A stretch of 64,000 bases of DNA from Pseudopyrenochaeta lycopersici (GCA_003313425.1 NHZP01000021.1:558001-622000), one strand, 5' to 3'. Positions 22,857 to 35,827 are shown, counted from the first letter of the stretch. The notes: a model not told the origin generated them from the sequence alone. Numbers and translations: made by a program.

Positions 22857-25800
22857 ATGTCTTCGTTCTCGTTCGCGCGCCAGTCGCAGCCCGCTGCAGC
22901 TCAGGTAAGTCATCGAAGAGCTTCAGGTGGCTTCCTTCACGTCATTGAGGGGGCCCAAGCTGACGAATTCACTTGTAGCAAGCCAGCGCTGGCAGCACTT
23001 TCTCTTTGGGAACCTCGAGAACCACCAACAGTCTATCCTCAAGCGATCCCCTTCAACCCTTACGCGCAATGGCCGATCGAGTTGGCAAAGAAGTGGAGAA
23101 ATTCGCCGAGAGAGTAGATCATTGGCACACTCATGGCAATGATACGCGCAAGACAAAATACCAGACCACAGTGAAGATGGTGGGAAAGTTCAGGGACCTG
23201 GCTGAATTGAACGTGAAGGAACTGAAGAAAATCAACGATGCGGAGAACAAAGGCGACCTCACCAAGAGCGTCAGGCGACGAATTCAGAATATGGCAGAAG
23301 CCTCTGATAATAGCAGCCAAGGCGGCCTCGGACATTCTTTCCAGTCAACCGCTCCCTTCTTAGAATCTAGCGTCGCTTCCGACTCAAGAAATCTGAAGGA
23401 ACTTCGGCAGTGGCAGGCAGAACTAGCAACATGGGACCTCCTTCGACTCATCATTGGTCACTACCACCCCGAGCCCGGCACCGATGTAAAGGCAGAAAAG
23501 CAGGAGCGTCTGGCGAAAGTCGGGGGCACTGCGCGGTATTGCAAAAACAGCGAGATCTGGGATCGGTTTTTGTTAGAAGATGACCAGGCGAAAGAGAAAG
23601 CCCTTGTTCTTCGCTGGCTGGAACAGACGGCGCAAAACAGCGAGAGCGATATCGAGTCAATCACTGCCGAGCTTGAATCAGCGTCCGGCAAAGGCACCCA
23701 TACCTGGACGAGTGGCTGGCTGGATACTAAATCGAAGATCAAGCAGGCAAAGCGCTTGGAAGGCACAGACCAACCTTTGAAACCTACCAACACGAATCTC
23801 AAGACTACGGATAGAACCGCAAACCTCGTTACTCACCTGGACCCAGATGCCTCTGCAAGGCAAAAGCGTGCACTGGAGAAACCGGATGAATACTATGAGC
23901 GCGCTTTGTGGATGGTCTGCTATGAGATGATGCGGCGCGGCGTACCGTGGAAGCAGATCGTCGACTGGTGTCATGAAAGGAATGAGACTTGGCGCGGCGT
24001 CAGTGTGGGAGCTGCGCACGAGGCGCATCCGAATGGTGGTCCAAATGTAGCCGGTCCGACAGTTGGTTATTTGTTTCGCCGCATGTCCTTCTATGCCGCC
24101 AGAGGAGCGCGGATCCCGTACGAGGGAGCGGTTTATGGCCTCCTGAGCGGCGATCTTAAGCAAGTACAGGCTGTAGCTCGAACCTGGGACGACCATCTCT
24201 ATGCACATTACAACTCCCTACTGCTTTCCCGATTCGACACATACTTGCAAAAGACTTATCCAGACCGGGTCACGGAGAGCTTGATCCAGAAGTTTGTTTT
24301 CCAGGATGCAGTCACCAATATTGGCGACTGGGAGGAATCTGCCCAGAAAGTGATCGAGATTCTGAAGCAGCAAAAGGCAACAACAAGTCAATCCGTGTCC
24401 CCGCTCAAGCTCATTCAAGGCGCTCTCATCAGTAGGAATATAGAGGACCTCATACTCAAAGTAGGAGTAGCCCTAGCTGATATGTTGCAAAACGATGAGC
24501 GGCCACAGGCCTTGGTCATACACCCGGACTCTTCCGAAGACGATTTAGCAGCAAAGCCGGTCGGCGAGCATCGTACTTTCACGGCAGAGCGGTGGTACCA
24601 AACTCTTGCGAGCGACCCACATGCCTTCCGGATTCTGGTGCACATCTTCATTGTCTTCCGAAAAGGCTTGTTCTTGCTCGGAACGAAAGAAGAGAAACGA
24701 TGGTTAGCCATGGACAACGTCGTTGCAGCCTACATCGAATTCCTCCGAATTACCAAGCGCATACAATTAATACCACTATATGCCGCACAACTTCTTCCAG
24801 AACGAGCAGCTCATTGCCTTGCGCGTGTTCTACCCGATATCAAGAACAGCGAGGAGCAACGGCGCTGCGTCGCGCTACTGGAGCAATACAGGATCGATGT
24901 TGTCGAGGTTGTAGCTCAGAGCTTTACCTTCGCCTTCAGGAATAGCGGTTTTACGCACTTCGACAACGAAGGCTATTCAGTTATCACAAATCCTATCAAG
25001 CGATTCCAAATCATGGAGCGGGTCACTACTGCACAGGAGCAAGTGTTGTGGCCTGGTGTGCGCATTAAGCGGGAGCTTGACGGGACTGCCAGTGAGTCCA
25101 AAGAAGAAGCTATCATTGAGGCTTTGCAATGGTATCACTATATTGGAAACGACTACAAGCAAACATTTGAACACTTGAAGAATGCCCTCACCATATTCTT
25201 GCGTAAGTACTCTAGAAACTTCACTCTCAGATCTTACTGACAGCATGGACAGTGAATGGCCGTCTCGGTGCAGCTGAGAGGGTTGTTAGTGATCTTAGCG
25301 TCGAGTCTCTCTCCTTGTCTAGAACAGAAGCGCTATGTGGCTACCCGTTCGACATTATCACACCGGGAGCGGATGAACAAGACGAGCGCCAGTTACACGA
25401 GCATCGTGATAGCCTGTCTAGCGTCGCAAGAGCTGCCGCAATTCCGCTTGCCAAACTGCCCGATGCTGAAACACACCGGGACATTGTCAACTACCTGCGT
25501 GCAAAGAGCGCAACCTACTATGACCTGCAGCAGATTGTTCGCTTACTCGTCCTCTTCCGCGAATGGCGCGATGAAGAAGAGGCACTGATAAAGTCAGTGA
25601 ATAAGTAACGTGTCTCCTTGCCCCGTTATCTGTTGTCTGGAAATTTGGGCTATCAGCTAACAGATCAAATGCAGAATCCGCAATGACCGCGCAAAAGATC
25701 CCACTTCCCACAAACTTAAGCCGGACACACAACGCACAAAAGAGCTCCTCGACGCCATTACAGCGATCTTTGAATCTCTCATTGCCTCCATCTCCGAGTC

Positions 25801-26158
25801 CACTAACCGTGGCATCAAGGACACAATTGACGGTGCGAATCTCAAAAAGGCTTACATCCCCGACATAGTGTTGGCCTACCTTAGCGTATTGCAGTCAGCT
25901 TCGTATTTCCTACAGCGCGACCCCGCTATCCAAGCCATGGAGGTTGCTGTCATGGTTGCAGATGAGCAGAACGAGTGGCTGCAAAAGATATTCCTGCAGA
26001 CAGGCCGGATGAGTGAGCTTGTAGACTGTTTGGCGTGTGTCAGTAAAGCGATGCTTAGGCTGACAGAAGGTGGAGAGAAGAAGGCTGAGAAGAAGAAGCG
26101 TGGTAGTAAAGGGGAGACACTTAGGATCTGGGATTTGGGAGCGAGGGATCGAGTCTGA
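22857..26158 (+). CDS. nup84: Nucleoporin Nup84/Nup107
   Basis: Y-complex nucleoporin of the nuclear pore outer rings. Exons 22857-22904 (48 nt), 22979-25202, 25253-25592 and 25675-26158 give 1031 aa. The protein is alpha-helical throughout with no repeats. Recognisable blocks include RALWMVCYEMMRRGVPWKQI, EGAVYGLLSGDLKQVQAVAR, TWDDHLYAHYNSLLLSRFD and, near the end, LRAKSATYYDLQQIVRLLVL. A short linker rich in Lys precedes the C-terminus. For the third intron two donors are possible, 25593 (GTCAGT) and 25605 (GTAACG); both are in frame and differ by four residues (KSVN). I prefer the first only because it gives the compact reading ALIKIRND. The 5' end was placed at the ATG of the MSSFSFARQSQ exon. 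Confidence 0.92.
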
Positions 26159-26742
26159 AAAGACCTAGTGCAGGGTGGACCAGAAGTCCAATGGGCACGG
26201 GAGTATAAAATGGACTTGGAGCATGAATTAGAGCGAGCTTGGAAGCAATAGCATACAAATAAATCGTATGCAAGAGCTTTAATTTATATGAACTAATTCA
26301 TATCTTAAACTGCAAGCTCTGCGATTCAGAGCCCAGCTCTTCTCAACCCATCTGCTTACGTATTGTATGTGCAACGGCAAAAGGGGACCCGTTCGCCAAG
26401 AACAAATCGCAAAAAAAAAAAATTACCAGACACCCAAATGCCATGGTCCTGGACGCCAACGGTGCTTTCATAACTCATGCCGGTCTATCCAAGCAAGCAA
26501 ACAAGCAAGAATACTGCACGCTCCAACGCAAAAATACAACTGTACAAATCCAAAGAATGAAGCAGGGAACGCAGAATGGAATGTGAAGATGGAAGGAAAG
26601 CTGGCTGTAGTGTTATGCATGGAGTGTATACATGCATAGTGATGATGAGAGGCCGCAGAAGAAGTGAATTGATGTTATTGAGAATGTAGATATTGCCCTT
26701 TCAGGTGACGAAGAGAGAGTAGAACACAGCGTCTTCGGCCGA
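26159..26742. other. Convergent 3' region nup84 / 503-aa gene
   Basis: 584 bp between convergent stops. It contains an oligo-A run near 26410-26422 and AT-rich stretches near 26270-26310. Probably both 3' UTRs; no gene seen. Confidence 0.5.
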
Positions 26743-28254
26743 TCAAAAGTCGACGCTCCACCTCAACCTGGGGTCCCGGTCCGGAGGGCCTGGATTGTCG
26801 AATGGTAAATTGACCTGCTCGCCGCCCGTTTCTGGTTTCCAGCCTCTCCGTGTGCCGAAACCAGTCCCGTTCCAATTCTGCTCCTTTGCTCTCTTCAAGT
26901 CCTCTTCCGAAGGCGGTAGTCGGATCTTGGCTTCAATCAGCGGTGCGGAGACGAAGCGCGAATTGAGCAGTGCCGGTGGAGAAACGAGGTCCTGGAGGCG
27001 GTTTAGGGAGGAGATGTCGGAGGAGGAAAGAGGCGAGCGGTGCCCTACGAGAGATGGGGTAGAGTCTGAAGATTTTGTTGAAGTGAGGCGGTGGTGGACG
27101 GGCCTGGGCTTTTCGGGCAGGGCGTTTTCATCGCTGTTTGTGAGTCTGTCGTGCCCATATTGTGAGAGGTTGTTTGCTCCGGAGCCGCTCGATACGATGG
27201 TTGAGAGGCATGGCCGGCTTTGCCGGACGCGTAGACCGTCTATTTCAGGTGCAGATGCGCCGCGGACGATGGCCTCGCTTGAGTCTCCAGATGAGTGCTG
27301 GGTGCTCATCGTATCTGTTCGCGTCATGGCAATGTCTGATTTTGTCATGGCAGTGTCCCGCCTCTTCTTCCTTCTCGAGCTGCTGGCGCTTGGCGGTCGT
27401 GCCTGTGGTATTCTACACCTGTCCCTCTGAGTGGATATCAAGTTGTTGTACGAGCCGGTCGGCGATATCGAAGGAAGCTCGACCATCTCTCCGCGTTCAA
27501 GCCTCTGCTGCAATTGCCTCGTGCTAAGTTGACGCTGCAAGCTAAGCTCAACGCGACTGCTGGCCCCACTTCCGCTTCGACTCCGGTTTGAGGCGCGCTC
27601 TTTGCCTGCCATGACGCTAGCTTTGGGCGGGGGTTGGAGCATCCACCTGTTGTCGGCGGGGTCTGGGGATGGCAGACTGACAACAGGTGGGTGGAGATCG
27701 TTGACTGGAGGGGCGCGGGCACAATAGTAGCTCCCTGACCTGGACACGCCTGGTCTCTGCGACGAAAAGCCAGTAACACCCACAGATGAGCCTGATGCTG
27801 TATGCTGGAGAGGATTGGGCGGGTCGTCATGGCCCCACAAGTCCTCGTCTTCCCTCTGATAACGCTTGCGATTCCAGTTCTCGTCTTCCAGCGTGTCATC
27901 GCTGAGACGCATATCGCGGGCAGGGTCTCCGTCGAAGCTGCTTCCACCCTTGCTCAGCGCCGAACTCTGCGTGCCTGCCGTGGTGATAGCCCTCGTGCTC
28001 CCTGTGTTTGTCCTGCGTGCTCGTCGCGGCGGGGGCCCTGGGCCCATGGCAATCTCCTCGCCCCAGTATGGGTTCGTGCCAGTAGGCTCGGGATGATAAT
28101 AGGTCCCCGGCTGTTCGAGTTCCAACTTCTCGCGTGCCTTTTTGGCCTGCTTTGCTGCTTTCCGTCTCTTTCGGCCATCTGCGTAGCCGGTGCACGGGGC
28201 ACACGAAGCGTAGTGGAAGACGGCGCTCTGGACGCCCCTCATGAACCAGGCCAT
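26743..28254 (-). CDS. Conserved Pezizomycotina protein of unknown function (503 aa)
   Basis: Single exon. The first in-frame ATG at 28254 gives an N-terminus MAWFMRGVQSAVFHYASCAPC that is hydrophobic, cysteine-bearing and followed by a strongly basic stretch (GRKRRKAAKQAKKAREKLE), a layout that could suit S-acylation or membrane association. A conserved-looking block YYHPEPTGTNPYWGEEIAMG follows. The remainder is low complexity, rich in Ser, Arg and Pro with many possible phosphorylation sites, ending DNPGPPDRDPRLRWSVDF. I recall unnamed fungal proteins with the same start but no function. The coding frame upstream of 28254 stays open to 28407 but lacks an ATG. No enzyme motif was seen. Confidence 0.78.
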   Translation of the reverse strand: MAWFMRGVQSAVFHYASCAPCTGYADGRKRRKAAKQAKKAREKLELEQPGTYYHPEPTGTNPYWGEEIAMGPGPPPRRARRTNTGSTRAITTAGTQSSALSKGGSSFDGDPARDMRLSDDTLEDENWNRKRYQREDEDLWGHDDPPNPLQHTASGSSVGVTGFSSQRPGVSRSGSYYCARAPPVNDLHPPVVSLPSPDPADNRWMLQPPPKASVMAGKERASNRSRSGSGASSRVELSLQRQLSTRQLQQRLERGEMVELPSISPTGSYNNLISTQRDRCRIPQARPPSASSSRRKKRRDTAMTKSDIAMTRTDTMSTQHSSGDSSEAIVRGASAPEIDGLRVRQSRPCLSTIVSSGSGANNLSQYGHDRLTNSDENALPEKPRPVHHRLTSTKSSDSTPSLVGHRSPLSSSDISSLNRLQDLVSPPALLNSRFVSAPLIEAKIRLPPSEEDLKRAKEQNWNGTGFGTRRGWKPETGGEQVNLPFDNPGPPDRDPRLRWSVDF

Positions 28255-29347
28255 GGCGGCGAAAGATGGGCGGAAGCAAGACCAGAGTGCGAATAAAATG
28301 TTCCAGAGTATGGGCAGCGTGGAGACTGCGGGATTTGTTGGTCGCGCTGCGATACTATCAATCGCTGGGCAGGGTGCCGAGCGGACAGGTTGCAGACACA
28401 AGAGCACTCAATCGCCGTTGCTTTGTGGAAAGTCATTGCCGCTCTCCGTCGTGGAGCCTGCCAGGAAGTTGAAGAGCAGGAAGCAATTGGGTCGCGGCAG
28501 GCATGCGCGAGTGTTTCGCAGCAGCGGCGGTCCACGGACCCGCGCTGCCGGGCGGTGGAGGTGGGAGCGACGATGACGACGGACGGAGATGGACCAGCCA
28601 CGCCTGTGCAGACGGAGCTTCTAGTCGAGCTGGCAAGGGTCTCGGCCTTTGCTGTGAAATGGCTCGTCGAACCGCCTCCTCTTGCCCGGTCAAGATGGAG
28701 CCAGAGTGGTGACTCTGGAGCTGCTGGTCCGGGACATATGGCAGATTGACGATGCAATCAAGATGATGTGAGCGATCATCATCCCGTGCTCCGCTTCTGG
28801 TTCCTGCAGTGGGCCGACGCCGCTTGAACGGCTGCCAAAACGCTTCGAAACGTCCCCGGGGCGCCCATCCTGTCTAGCGTACCGTGAATAGACTCTGGCA
28901 ATGCTTACTCGAAACACTCTCTTGTCGTCTCCCCCTCTCCCAACAGGGCACAACCAGATACGAGCCGCGGTGTTGCACCTTCTCTTCAAAGACAAGACAA
29001 GATGCAGGCCCAGCGCCGTGGCACCAGCAATCCCAGGCTATGTTATGCATGTGCTGGCAAGGCAGCGCACGCGGTTAGCGGGGCAAGGCTGCCGTCTTTC
29101 CTGGCTGCTCATCCGCACTAACCATTACACTCTCGGCCGCCGTGCATCTGCGTGTTTGTTTGCTTATCAAGTGAAGGCGATGGATACAACCACTGGGGCC
29201 GAGCAACACGATCCGATAGCGCCACATCACAGTTATCGCTTTCTCAAATAGGCAAGACCATCTCGACTTCACTAAGAAATACGCGTGGTATATTGTTCTA
29301 AAAACCCCTGGAAACTCCGGTTCGTACCGTCATTGTCCTGGCCTGGG
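28255..29347. other. Intergenic region between 503-aa gene and bud3
   Basis: 1.09 kb holding the promoter of the 503-aa gene and the 3' end of bud3. GC-rich in the left half, with overlapping frames on both strands that look random. No RNA gene seen. Confidence 0.45.
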
Positions 29348-32300
29348 TCACGCCTCTTGCTCTTCGCTCCACAGCCCATACACCGTGAGCACCACACTCA
29401 AAGAGACCAGGAAGGGACAAACAATCACCAAGCCAGCTGTAATGACCATCGACACCATAAACTGCCGGATCCGAATCATGCTCAGAGTCAACGCCCCCAA
29501 TATGCAATTGACGCAGAAATGAATAAACACGGCCATGTGCCCCGTCGCCGACTCAGTCGTCCCAAACAACCTGTGAGCGCATGTTAATCTCTCAACATCC
29601 ACCAGAAAAAAAACACCCCCAATGCTAGAGCAAAGGAACGCAGAGCAGTCGTAATGACCTACTCACTCCCGGATCTGAGCTTTCAGCCCAGCAACCTCTC
29701 TCTTGAGCCTTGCATTCTCTTTCCTCAGCCGTGCCGCCTCTTCCTCGCTCGCTTTCAGCCGACGCTCCACCTCTTCACTTGCCTTGCCCTTTCGCGCGCT
29801 GCTCGTCACCTTCTCCAGCTCTTCGTTGAATCGCGCATACAGCGCCTCGTTCTCTGCGCTCGTGTCTCGATATAGCTGATCCAGATGCTTGCATCGAGAT
29901 TCTGACACTTGCAGTGACGTGCTGATGTCGTTGGAGATTGCAGCTGTGCGAGTAGATAGAGCATCGAGAGTTGCCTTGAGCTGTTTCTCTAGTGCAGCGA
30001 TGCGTGTTTCTACCGACCTGGCACTGCTAGGACCAGAAGTCGGGAGGGCCACAGAACTTTGCGTCAATAGACGTGGAGTGCTTCTAGCACTCACCTCTTG
30101 ACCGATAGCACTAAGCGCGCTTTGCAAGTCTTGCGACGCAGTATCGATATCCTGTTGCTGATTTTGCAATCGCTCTCGTAATTTCTGGGGCGATTGCATG
30201 CGCAGCCTTTTAGGTGGGCTTGCCAAAGGAGTTCCGATTTTAGTGGGAGATCGAGGTGTTGACGGTGGCAGCTTGACAGTGTTCCCTGATCCAGGCCGCT
30301 CTGATAGGCCACCACTGGTGGTAGGCCTGAGGTAAGGAATACTCGTAATGGACTGGCCTCGCCTCTTTGTGGGACCGTACGGTTTAATGGTGACCTCGTC
30401 CTTCGTTTCCGCTGCCGCTGTAGCAGCCCTCGGCCGCAAGGTGCCCGCACGATCCAGAACATTAGCGGGCGAATTCTCCCTTCGCATTGGGGAGCCGAGG
30501 CGCGCAGGAGTGGGTATAGACGATGTATGCTTCACAGGGGACGGTGTCGTGCGTGAAGGCGTACGTGGCGAGGCGCTTGTCTGCCGATTCTCTCGAAGTA
30601 CAGAGTCAGGTCTACGAGGAGTCTGTGAGGACCACGCGGGCACATCGTTAGCATCCTGCAATGTCTTGAGATCGCTCAATGATGAGCGCCGCTTCTTGCG
30701 GGGAGGCCCAGCAGTGGGCGGTACCTCTCCAATCGTTCCTAGAGCTCCCAAGTAAGCCCGACCTGGAGTGTTGCCATTCTCAAAGGCAAATGCACCTAGT
30801 ACCGTAGGGCGATCGCGTGAAGATGGACGCTTGGGAGAAAGGCAAGCAATGTCTGTTGAATTGGAACGGGTAAGGTAGGCAGGTCCAACTTTCGATACAC
30901 TGGGTGGCTGGCTATCGGTCCCGTGACTATTCTTGCTCAACGATCGCCATAAGGAGCCCACTTTGGATTCGTTCTCGGATTTACTGTTCTCCCTCGTCAG
31001 GGTGCCAAAACCAAATCGTTTCCGCAAAGACGTATTCGAGTTGATCGAGCCGGCAGCGGTCAGGCGGCCTTTGGAATCGATGGAGCCGTAATTCGGAGTG
31101 TTGAAACCGGGGGTCTGAGTTGGAAATAACGCATCGATATCCTGTACGAGACGGTCCATCAATGAGATAAAGTCAATCGCGTTGCCGACGGGCACGAGAA
31201 TCTCGGCAAACGCCGCCGTAAGAACGCCCCTGTCTCCATCGTTGCTTGTGCCGTCGAGCAGCTCAGCCAGCAGGCGGATAATGGCTCGGAGCGCCCGTTG
31301 GTTCTGAGGTGCAAGTTGACTAAAGGCAGTCCGGAAGAACTCTTCAAACTCGCCGGGGTACATGCTATCTGATCTCATTTGCAAGGACACAAGCATCGCA
31401 TGGGACAGAACAGGGCCCATTCTTTCCTTCCAAGCGACGTCGAGGAACTTTTCGAAAACAGCAAAGAGGACGTCGACAGATGATTGTCCAGCAAGATCGA
31501 GATTTGAAGGAGTTTCCAAGAGCAAGTTGTAAAGTTCATTGACGACAAGCTCATCTGCAACAGATCTTGCCCGAACAGAGCGACCCACAATATTTCCCTT
31601 TCGAGCATGCAGGGCCAGAGTTATGTTCGCTAGAGACTCTTCCAGCTTTGCTAAGGAGTCGGTTGGTGACGCGGAATTGAAAGCAATATTCTTACTTGAT
31701 GATGTGGGCCGCGACGTCTCGCCGTCTCGACTGTGAGTCCGAGTCTGCGCAAGCTGAAGTGGGGGCGCTATGCGCGGAATTTCTCCCAGAGTGTGTGCAT
31801 TGCGTTGGAGTTTGCGGGATCCACCTTCCCTGCCTACACTGGCACCGAAGAGACTTGACAGCATCTTCACAGGAGATTGCGGGCGAGCCTTACCGCCTTG
31901 CTCTTCTTCAAGTTCGTTCAACTGAAGATTGAGCGAATTTAGAATCTGGCGGTTTCGGAAGAGGTACGATTCGGAGAGTGTCGAATTCTTGATGCTATTG
32001 CGCAGTTGGAAATAATTCACGATGCGTTTGATCAAGACAGGGATGAATTCGAGATTGGTTAACTTGTCGCGTGCCGTGTAATTGTTAGCACCGTTGGTGT
32101 CCATCAGGTAGAGTCCATCCCCTAGGGCAGAGATTGTAACAGTGAGCTCGATACCGTCGTTGCCCATTTGGATGGGGGTTGTGAATTTTGAGCCTTCCAC
32201 CAGAATCTGTACTTTTGCAGGGGCTTTGCGGCCTTCCATCTTCTGTCCATCCAGTTCCTCAGTTATGGACGAGAAGAAGCTCAGATCTCCAGGGAGGCTC

Positions 32301-34234
32301 CGAACTTCCCATTTGTGGCCCTCTCGTTCCGCTTCAGGAAATCGACCTTCGACCCGGGCTTTTGTGATCTCCTCAATAACCTTCTGGCCTTTGCCCTCGT
32401 AAAGACCTTGCAGATAAAACATGCGAATTCCAATATGTTGCCGATCTCGGCTTCGTGGCCGTAGTGATTGATTTGCAGGTACGGGTGACAGAACCTGAAG
32501 GATGCTACCTTCAGAGTGCTCACTGATGAAAACATCAGACAGGTTCAAGTGTTGATGAAAGACGAGATCTGCAGTTCCGCTGAATGAGTCTGCAAACTTT
32601 GGGTTATCCACATCCGCAAGCAAACTGCGAGCATTGGTGGTGCAACCGCTTGACTTGTGTAACATGACTAGGAAATCTGTGAAGACTACGAGGATTCCAG
32701 ATATGTTTAACGGCCCAGATAACTCTCCGTGGTAGGGCGGTGAGAGCTCGACACTGTCGATAGCCGTGATGAGTCTTCCTTGGGGATTAAAGGTTGGTGG
32801 CCATGAAGAAACCATTTTGCGCAGACGGTCGACCACTCGGATTTGTTGTGCCGTGGAACCTTCTCGGGAGCAAATCTCAGAGACCATGTCTCTTGCTTTC
32901 AAGAACACCCTGATTGCTGGATGCCGGACTGGCAATTGTTTGACAATGTTGTCAATGTATAGATTGTAGCGCGGTAGGCGTTGAACAGGCTCAATCAGCA
33001 TGGATGTCAGTCGCTGCTCACCGGTATCGTAGACTCGTTTTGAGAAACTCGAGGCGGTGTCCTTCGTGAAAAGTTTTAATAGTTGCGAAAACTCGCCATG
33101 AGCAGCCATGTAGTCTGTGTAGCAGTCACCGAACTGTGGCAACCATTCAACGAGCGCCTTCGCAACTGCAGTAGCTCCAGTGACATCTGGTGGATCCTTC
33201 TGTCCCCGTAAGGGAGCGATGAAGATATCGTCCGTGGCCTGCTCAATGTCTTCGATGGCTCCGTTCTCGGTCTCTTCTAGGATGATGCGTATGGCATCCA
33301 AGAACTTTGAATTTACCTCGAGAATCTTGTCGAGGCTTGGAGGAAACAAGGCTTGCAGGGCTTCTTCGTTTGGGCTAGAGCTCGAACCCGACTTTTGTTT
33401 CGCCTTTTCACGAAATTCGACTGCTACAGTATATACCAACTCGTGAATCTTGCTGACGTAATTCTCCTCGGTGTCGAGCAGCTCGCACATCTCTCGCCGG
33501 AGATTCTCCTTCTGTTGTCGCGAGAAGGACTGAGATCGATTGAGAGCAGTCGGCTTCGACGGTGCTCGGCGGAGCTTCGAAGTGGGAAGGAAAGACGTCT
33601 CCCCAAAGAGTTGAACAATGGGCGCATATTGGCCATAACGTTGTTGACTGAAATCGTCTTCAGTTTCATCAAAGCGCGCCGACTCCCTTGCCTCTGACTT
33701 TTGGATGCTGCCTCGAGGCAGGACAACGTCAAGGTCCAGCCAGGATAGCGTCTGCTCTCCTAAAGCGTGGCGCACGTCTACTATGATGTCTGCCACGTTC
33801 TCGACCTTGACCATCTTTGCTGCGACAATCGCAGCGTGTGACTCAGAGAACAGCTTCGGGGCGGAAGGCAAGTTAGCCAAGTTACTGTATTGCTTCTCCC
33901 AAACGCTCTTGAGCTCCGGGGCGAGTTCGACAAAGTACTTGTACAAACTGAATGCCAAACCGCGACAAATCTCATCTCCTTGTTCTTCCCGGGGCAGACA
34001 TGTGACAGCATTGTAGAAGGTAGCTGTTGGGGATATGATGAGGCGGGCGAAGTTCTGCAAGCCAGCGGGAGTGAAGACGTGGCTCTGGATGCGCGAATGC
34101 GTCGCCTGGGTCGAAGTCGCCGTTGGGCCGTAAAAAATGAGGACAGGGGAGTTGGAAAGCAGCTCGTCTGTGGTGTAGAAGAGTGACAGGTCGTCTGCGG
34201 AGAGCGCCGCGGGCTCGGTGTTGATTATGACCAT
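29348..34234 (-). CDS. bud3: Bud3-type Rho4 guanine nucleotide exchange factor with spliced hydrophobic tail
   Basis: Large Rho GEF resembling Bud3, which in Neurospora and Aspergillus activates Rho4 at septation sites. Start ATG 34234; exon 1 runs 34234-29667. The N-terminal block has DELLSNSPVLIFYGPTATS and LPREEQGDEICRGLA. A Dbl-homology domain spans about residues 245-480 (ENLRREMCELLDTEENYV; LIEPVQRLPRYNLYIDNIV), followed by a PH-like region. Around residues 880-1050 is a helical region resembling a RhoGAP fold. A Ser/Pro-rich tail leads to a coiled coil ending LKREVAGLKAQIRE. Unspliced, the frame stops right there (29663; 1523 aa). Splicing 29666-29571 (GTGAGT donor, TTAAC branch, CACAG acceptor) joins 29570-29348 and gives 1596 aa, ending with two hydrophobic segments. 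The Bud3 assignment is from memory of the N-terminal block. Confidence 0.8.
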
Positions 34235-34735
34235 GTTGTCAACAGCGCGGAAACGAGCGTCCAAGTTGGATTATACAATAAAAGAGTGGAATCGGGAGAC
34301 AAGTCAGGGCAGCAATGGCATGGCGCTGCTGCGAAAACGAGAGAATGGTACTGTGTCTGTTGTATTATGAAGCCATGGGGAAGGGTGAGTGCGCGTGTCG
34401 AGTCTGTTGGGCGGTAGCTGCAGGTAAACAAGGCACGAACAACAGAGGAGCTTCGCGCACGCCCCGAAACAGGTCAGACGGCTGCGGCCAAGCGCAGAAG
34501 CTGCAGCACGAGATGCAAACGTGCGACAGGTGCGACCGGGCAAGGCGACCAGTAAACGGCACAGCTGCGAGGGTAACCCGGGAACTGGGCGCAAAGGGAC
34601 GACGACTCTTGTGGTGGTGTTGATGCCCTTGCAGCAGCTTATCGCGCTCCCATCGCGTGAACAGGCCCGCCTTGCAGATCCGGGACCCCGCAAACAAAAA
34701 CACAGCGAGCGCCCCAGCCAGCGCTCCCATCGCAA
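34235..34735. promoter_or_regulatory. Divergent promoter bud3 / dcc1
   Basis: 501 bp between divergent start codons. Both genes need promoters here. Upstream in-frame codons of bud3 to 34264 include no ATG. I saw no MCB-type ACGCGT, despite dcc1 being an S-phase gene. Confidence 0.45.
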
Positions 34736-35827
34736 ATGGCGACGCAACAAGACGCGGGTGGTGTGCCCTTTTCCATAGCACACGAATTGCACCATTTCCG
34801 TCTGCTGGAACTGCCGCCAGAGATTGTTGAGCTGATAGACGCTCCGAATCCCCTTCCGTAGGTGCGCTGCTGTGTCGTCTCTACGCGGATACCCTTCTCA
34901 CCCTGCATACCTAGGCTGTCCATCAAGTCGCACGCCCCCTCCGCCGCCTCTGGTACGCCGAATTCGAGGCCTGCATATGCAGTCCTGTGTACCCCGGACA
35001 AGACCTTCCAGCTACGCCAGGTTCAGACATCCAACTCGCTCTTTGTCACCCAGCCCGCCCTCGAAACCCATGGCAACGACATCCCGATCCCTGTTACATG
35101 TGCAATTGCATCGTGCACTGCGACCCTCGAGCTACATTCGACTGCTGCTTCGGCCGTCACCCTGTTGAAAGACACACTACCTCTCTACGATATCGTTGCT
35201 GGCGACGTAGATGCAACCAGCAATGGCAAGAGCAAACTGAGCGTCTTCCAAGACCTCCCCGTTTCGGACGGAGAATGTCAGACAGGGTGGAAAGAGCTCA
35301 TGGCGTTTGAGCTTGGCGACAGCTGCTATCAGCCGTCTGTCAATGCCCTTTCGCAGGTGTGGCGGTCCGTCAACGCTGCTGCACTGGCCGAAGCCGTCAA
35401 GCTGGACAGTCAATTTCTGACTGATGACATTACAAGGATAGTGGCTGAAGAAGGCCATCCACCAGATCTCGTAAAAGCCGTTCTTGCTCGACTATCCAGC
35501 GACAATTCGGACGCTGGTGGAGCGTGGACTTCTCTAGATCGAACCAGGACAGTTGCCTTCGCTGGCACAACGTTACTAGAAGCCAAACAGGGGAGTGACT
35601 TCCTCATTGCCGACTTCACCGACACATGGGAGGATCGGTTGCCAGAGGCATGGCGAAAAGATGCCCAGCTATCTGCAATTGAAGGGTGGTACGAGTTTCC
35701 ATCTGAGACTACCATAAGAGCAAAGGGCAAGGCCACAGCAGCCGCAACAAGTAACAGTGCCGCAGCATCCACGAAGCCGTCAGCTCGAAAATGGCACGAA
35801 AAATTTGGCAAAACTAGGCAGAAGTGA
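34736..35827 (+). CDS. dcc1: Sister chromatid cohesion protein Dcc1
   Basis: Subunit of the alternative clamp loader Ctf18-Dcc1-Ctf8-RFC, which acts on PCNA during S phase and supports cohesion. Exons 34736-34857 and 34915-35827 (57-nt intron, GTAGGT donor) give 344 aa, near the family's usual length. The start matches the family: FSIAHELHHFRLLELPPEI, then LIDAPNPLP, and exon 2 continues LSIKSHAPSAASG, YAVLCTPDKTFQLRQVQTSN and NSLFVTQPAL. C-terminal winged-helix region: LLEAKQGSDFLIADFTDTWED, then LSAIEGWYEF. A basic tail ends WHEKFGKTRQK. Nothing is broken. Confidence 0.9.

Noticed and set aside
26795..27430. 211-codon plus-strand frame
   Set aside because: Antisense shadow of the Ser/Arg-rich 503-aa gene.
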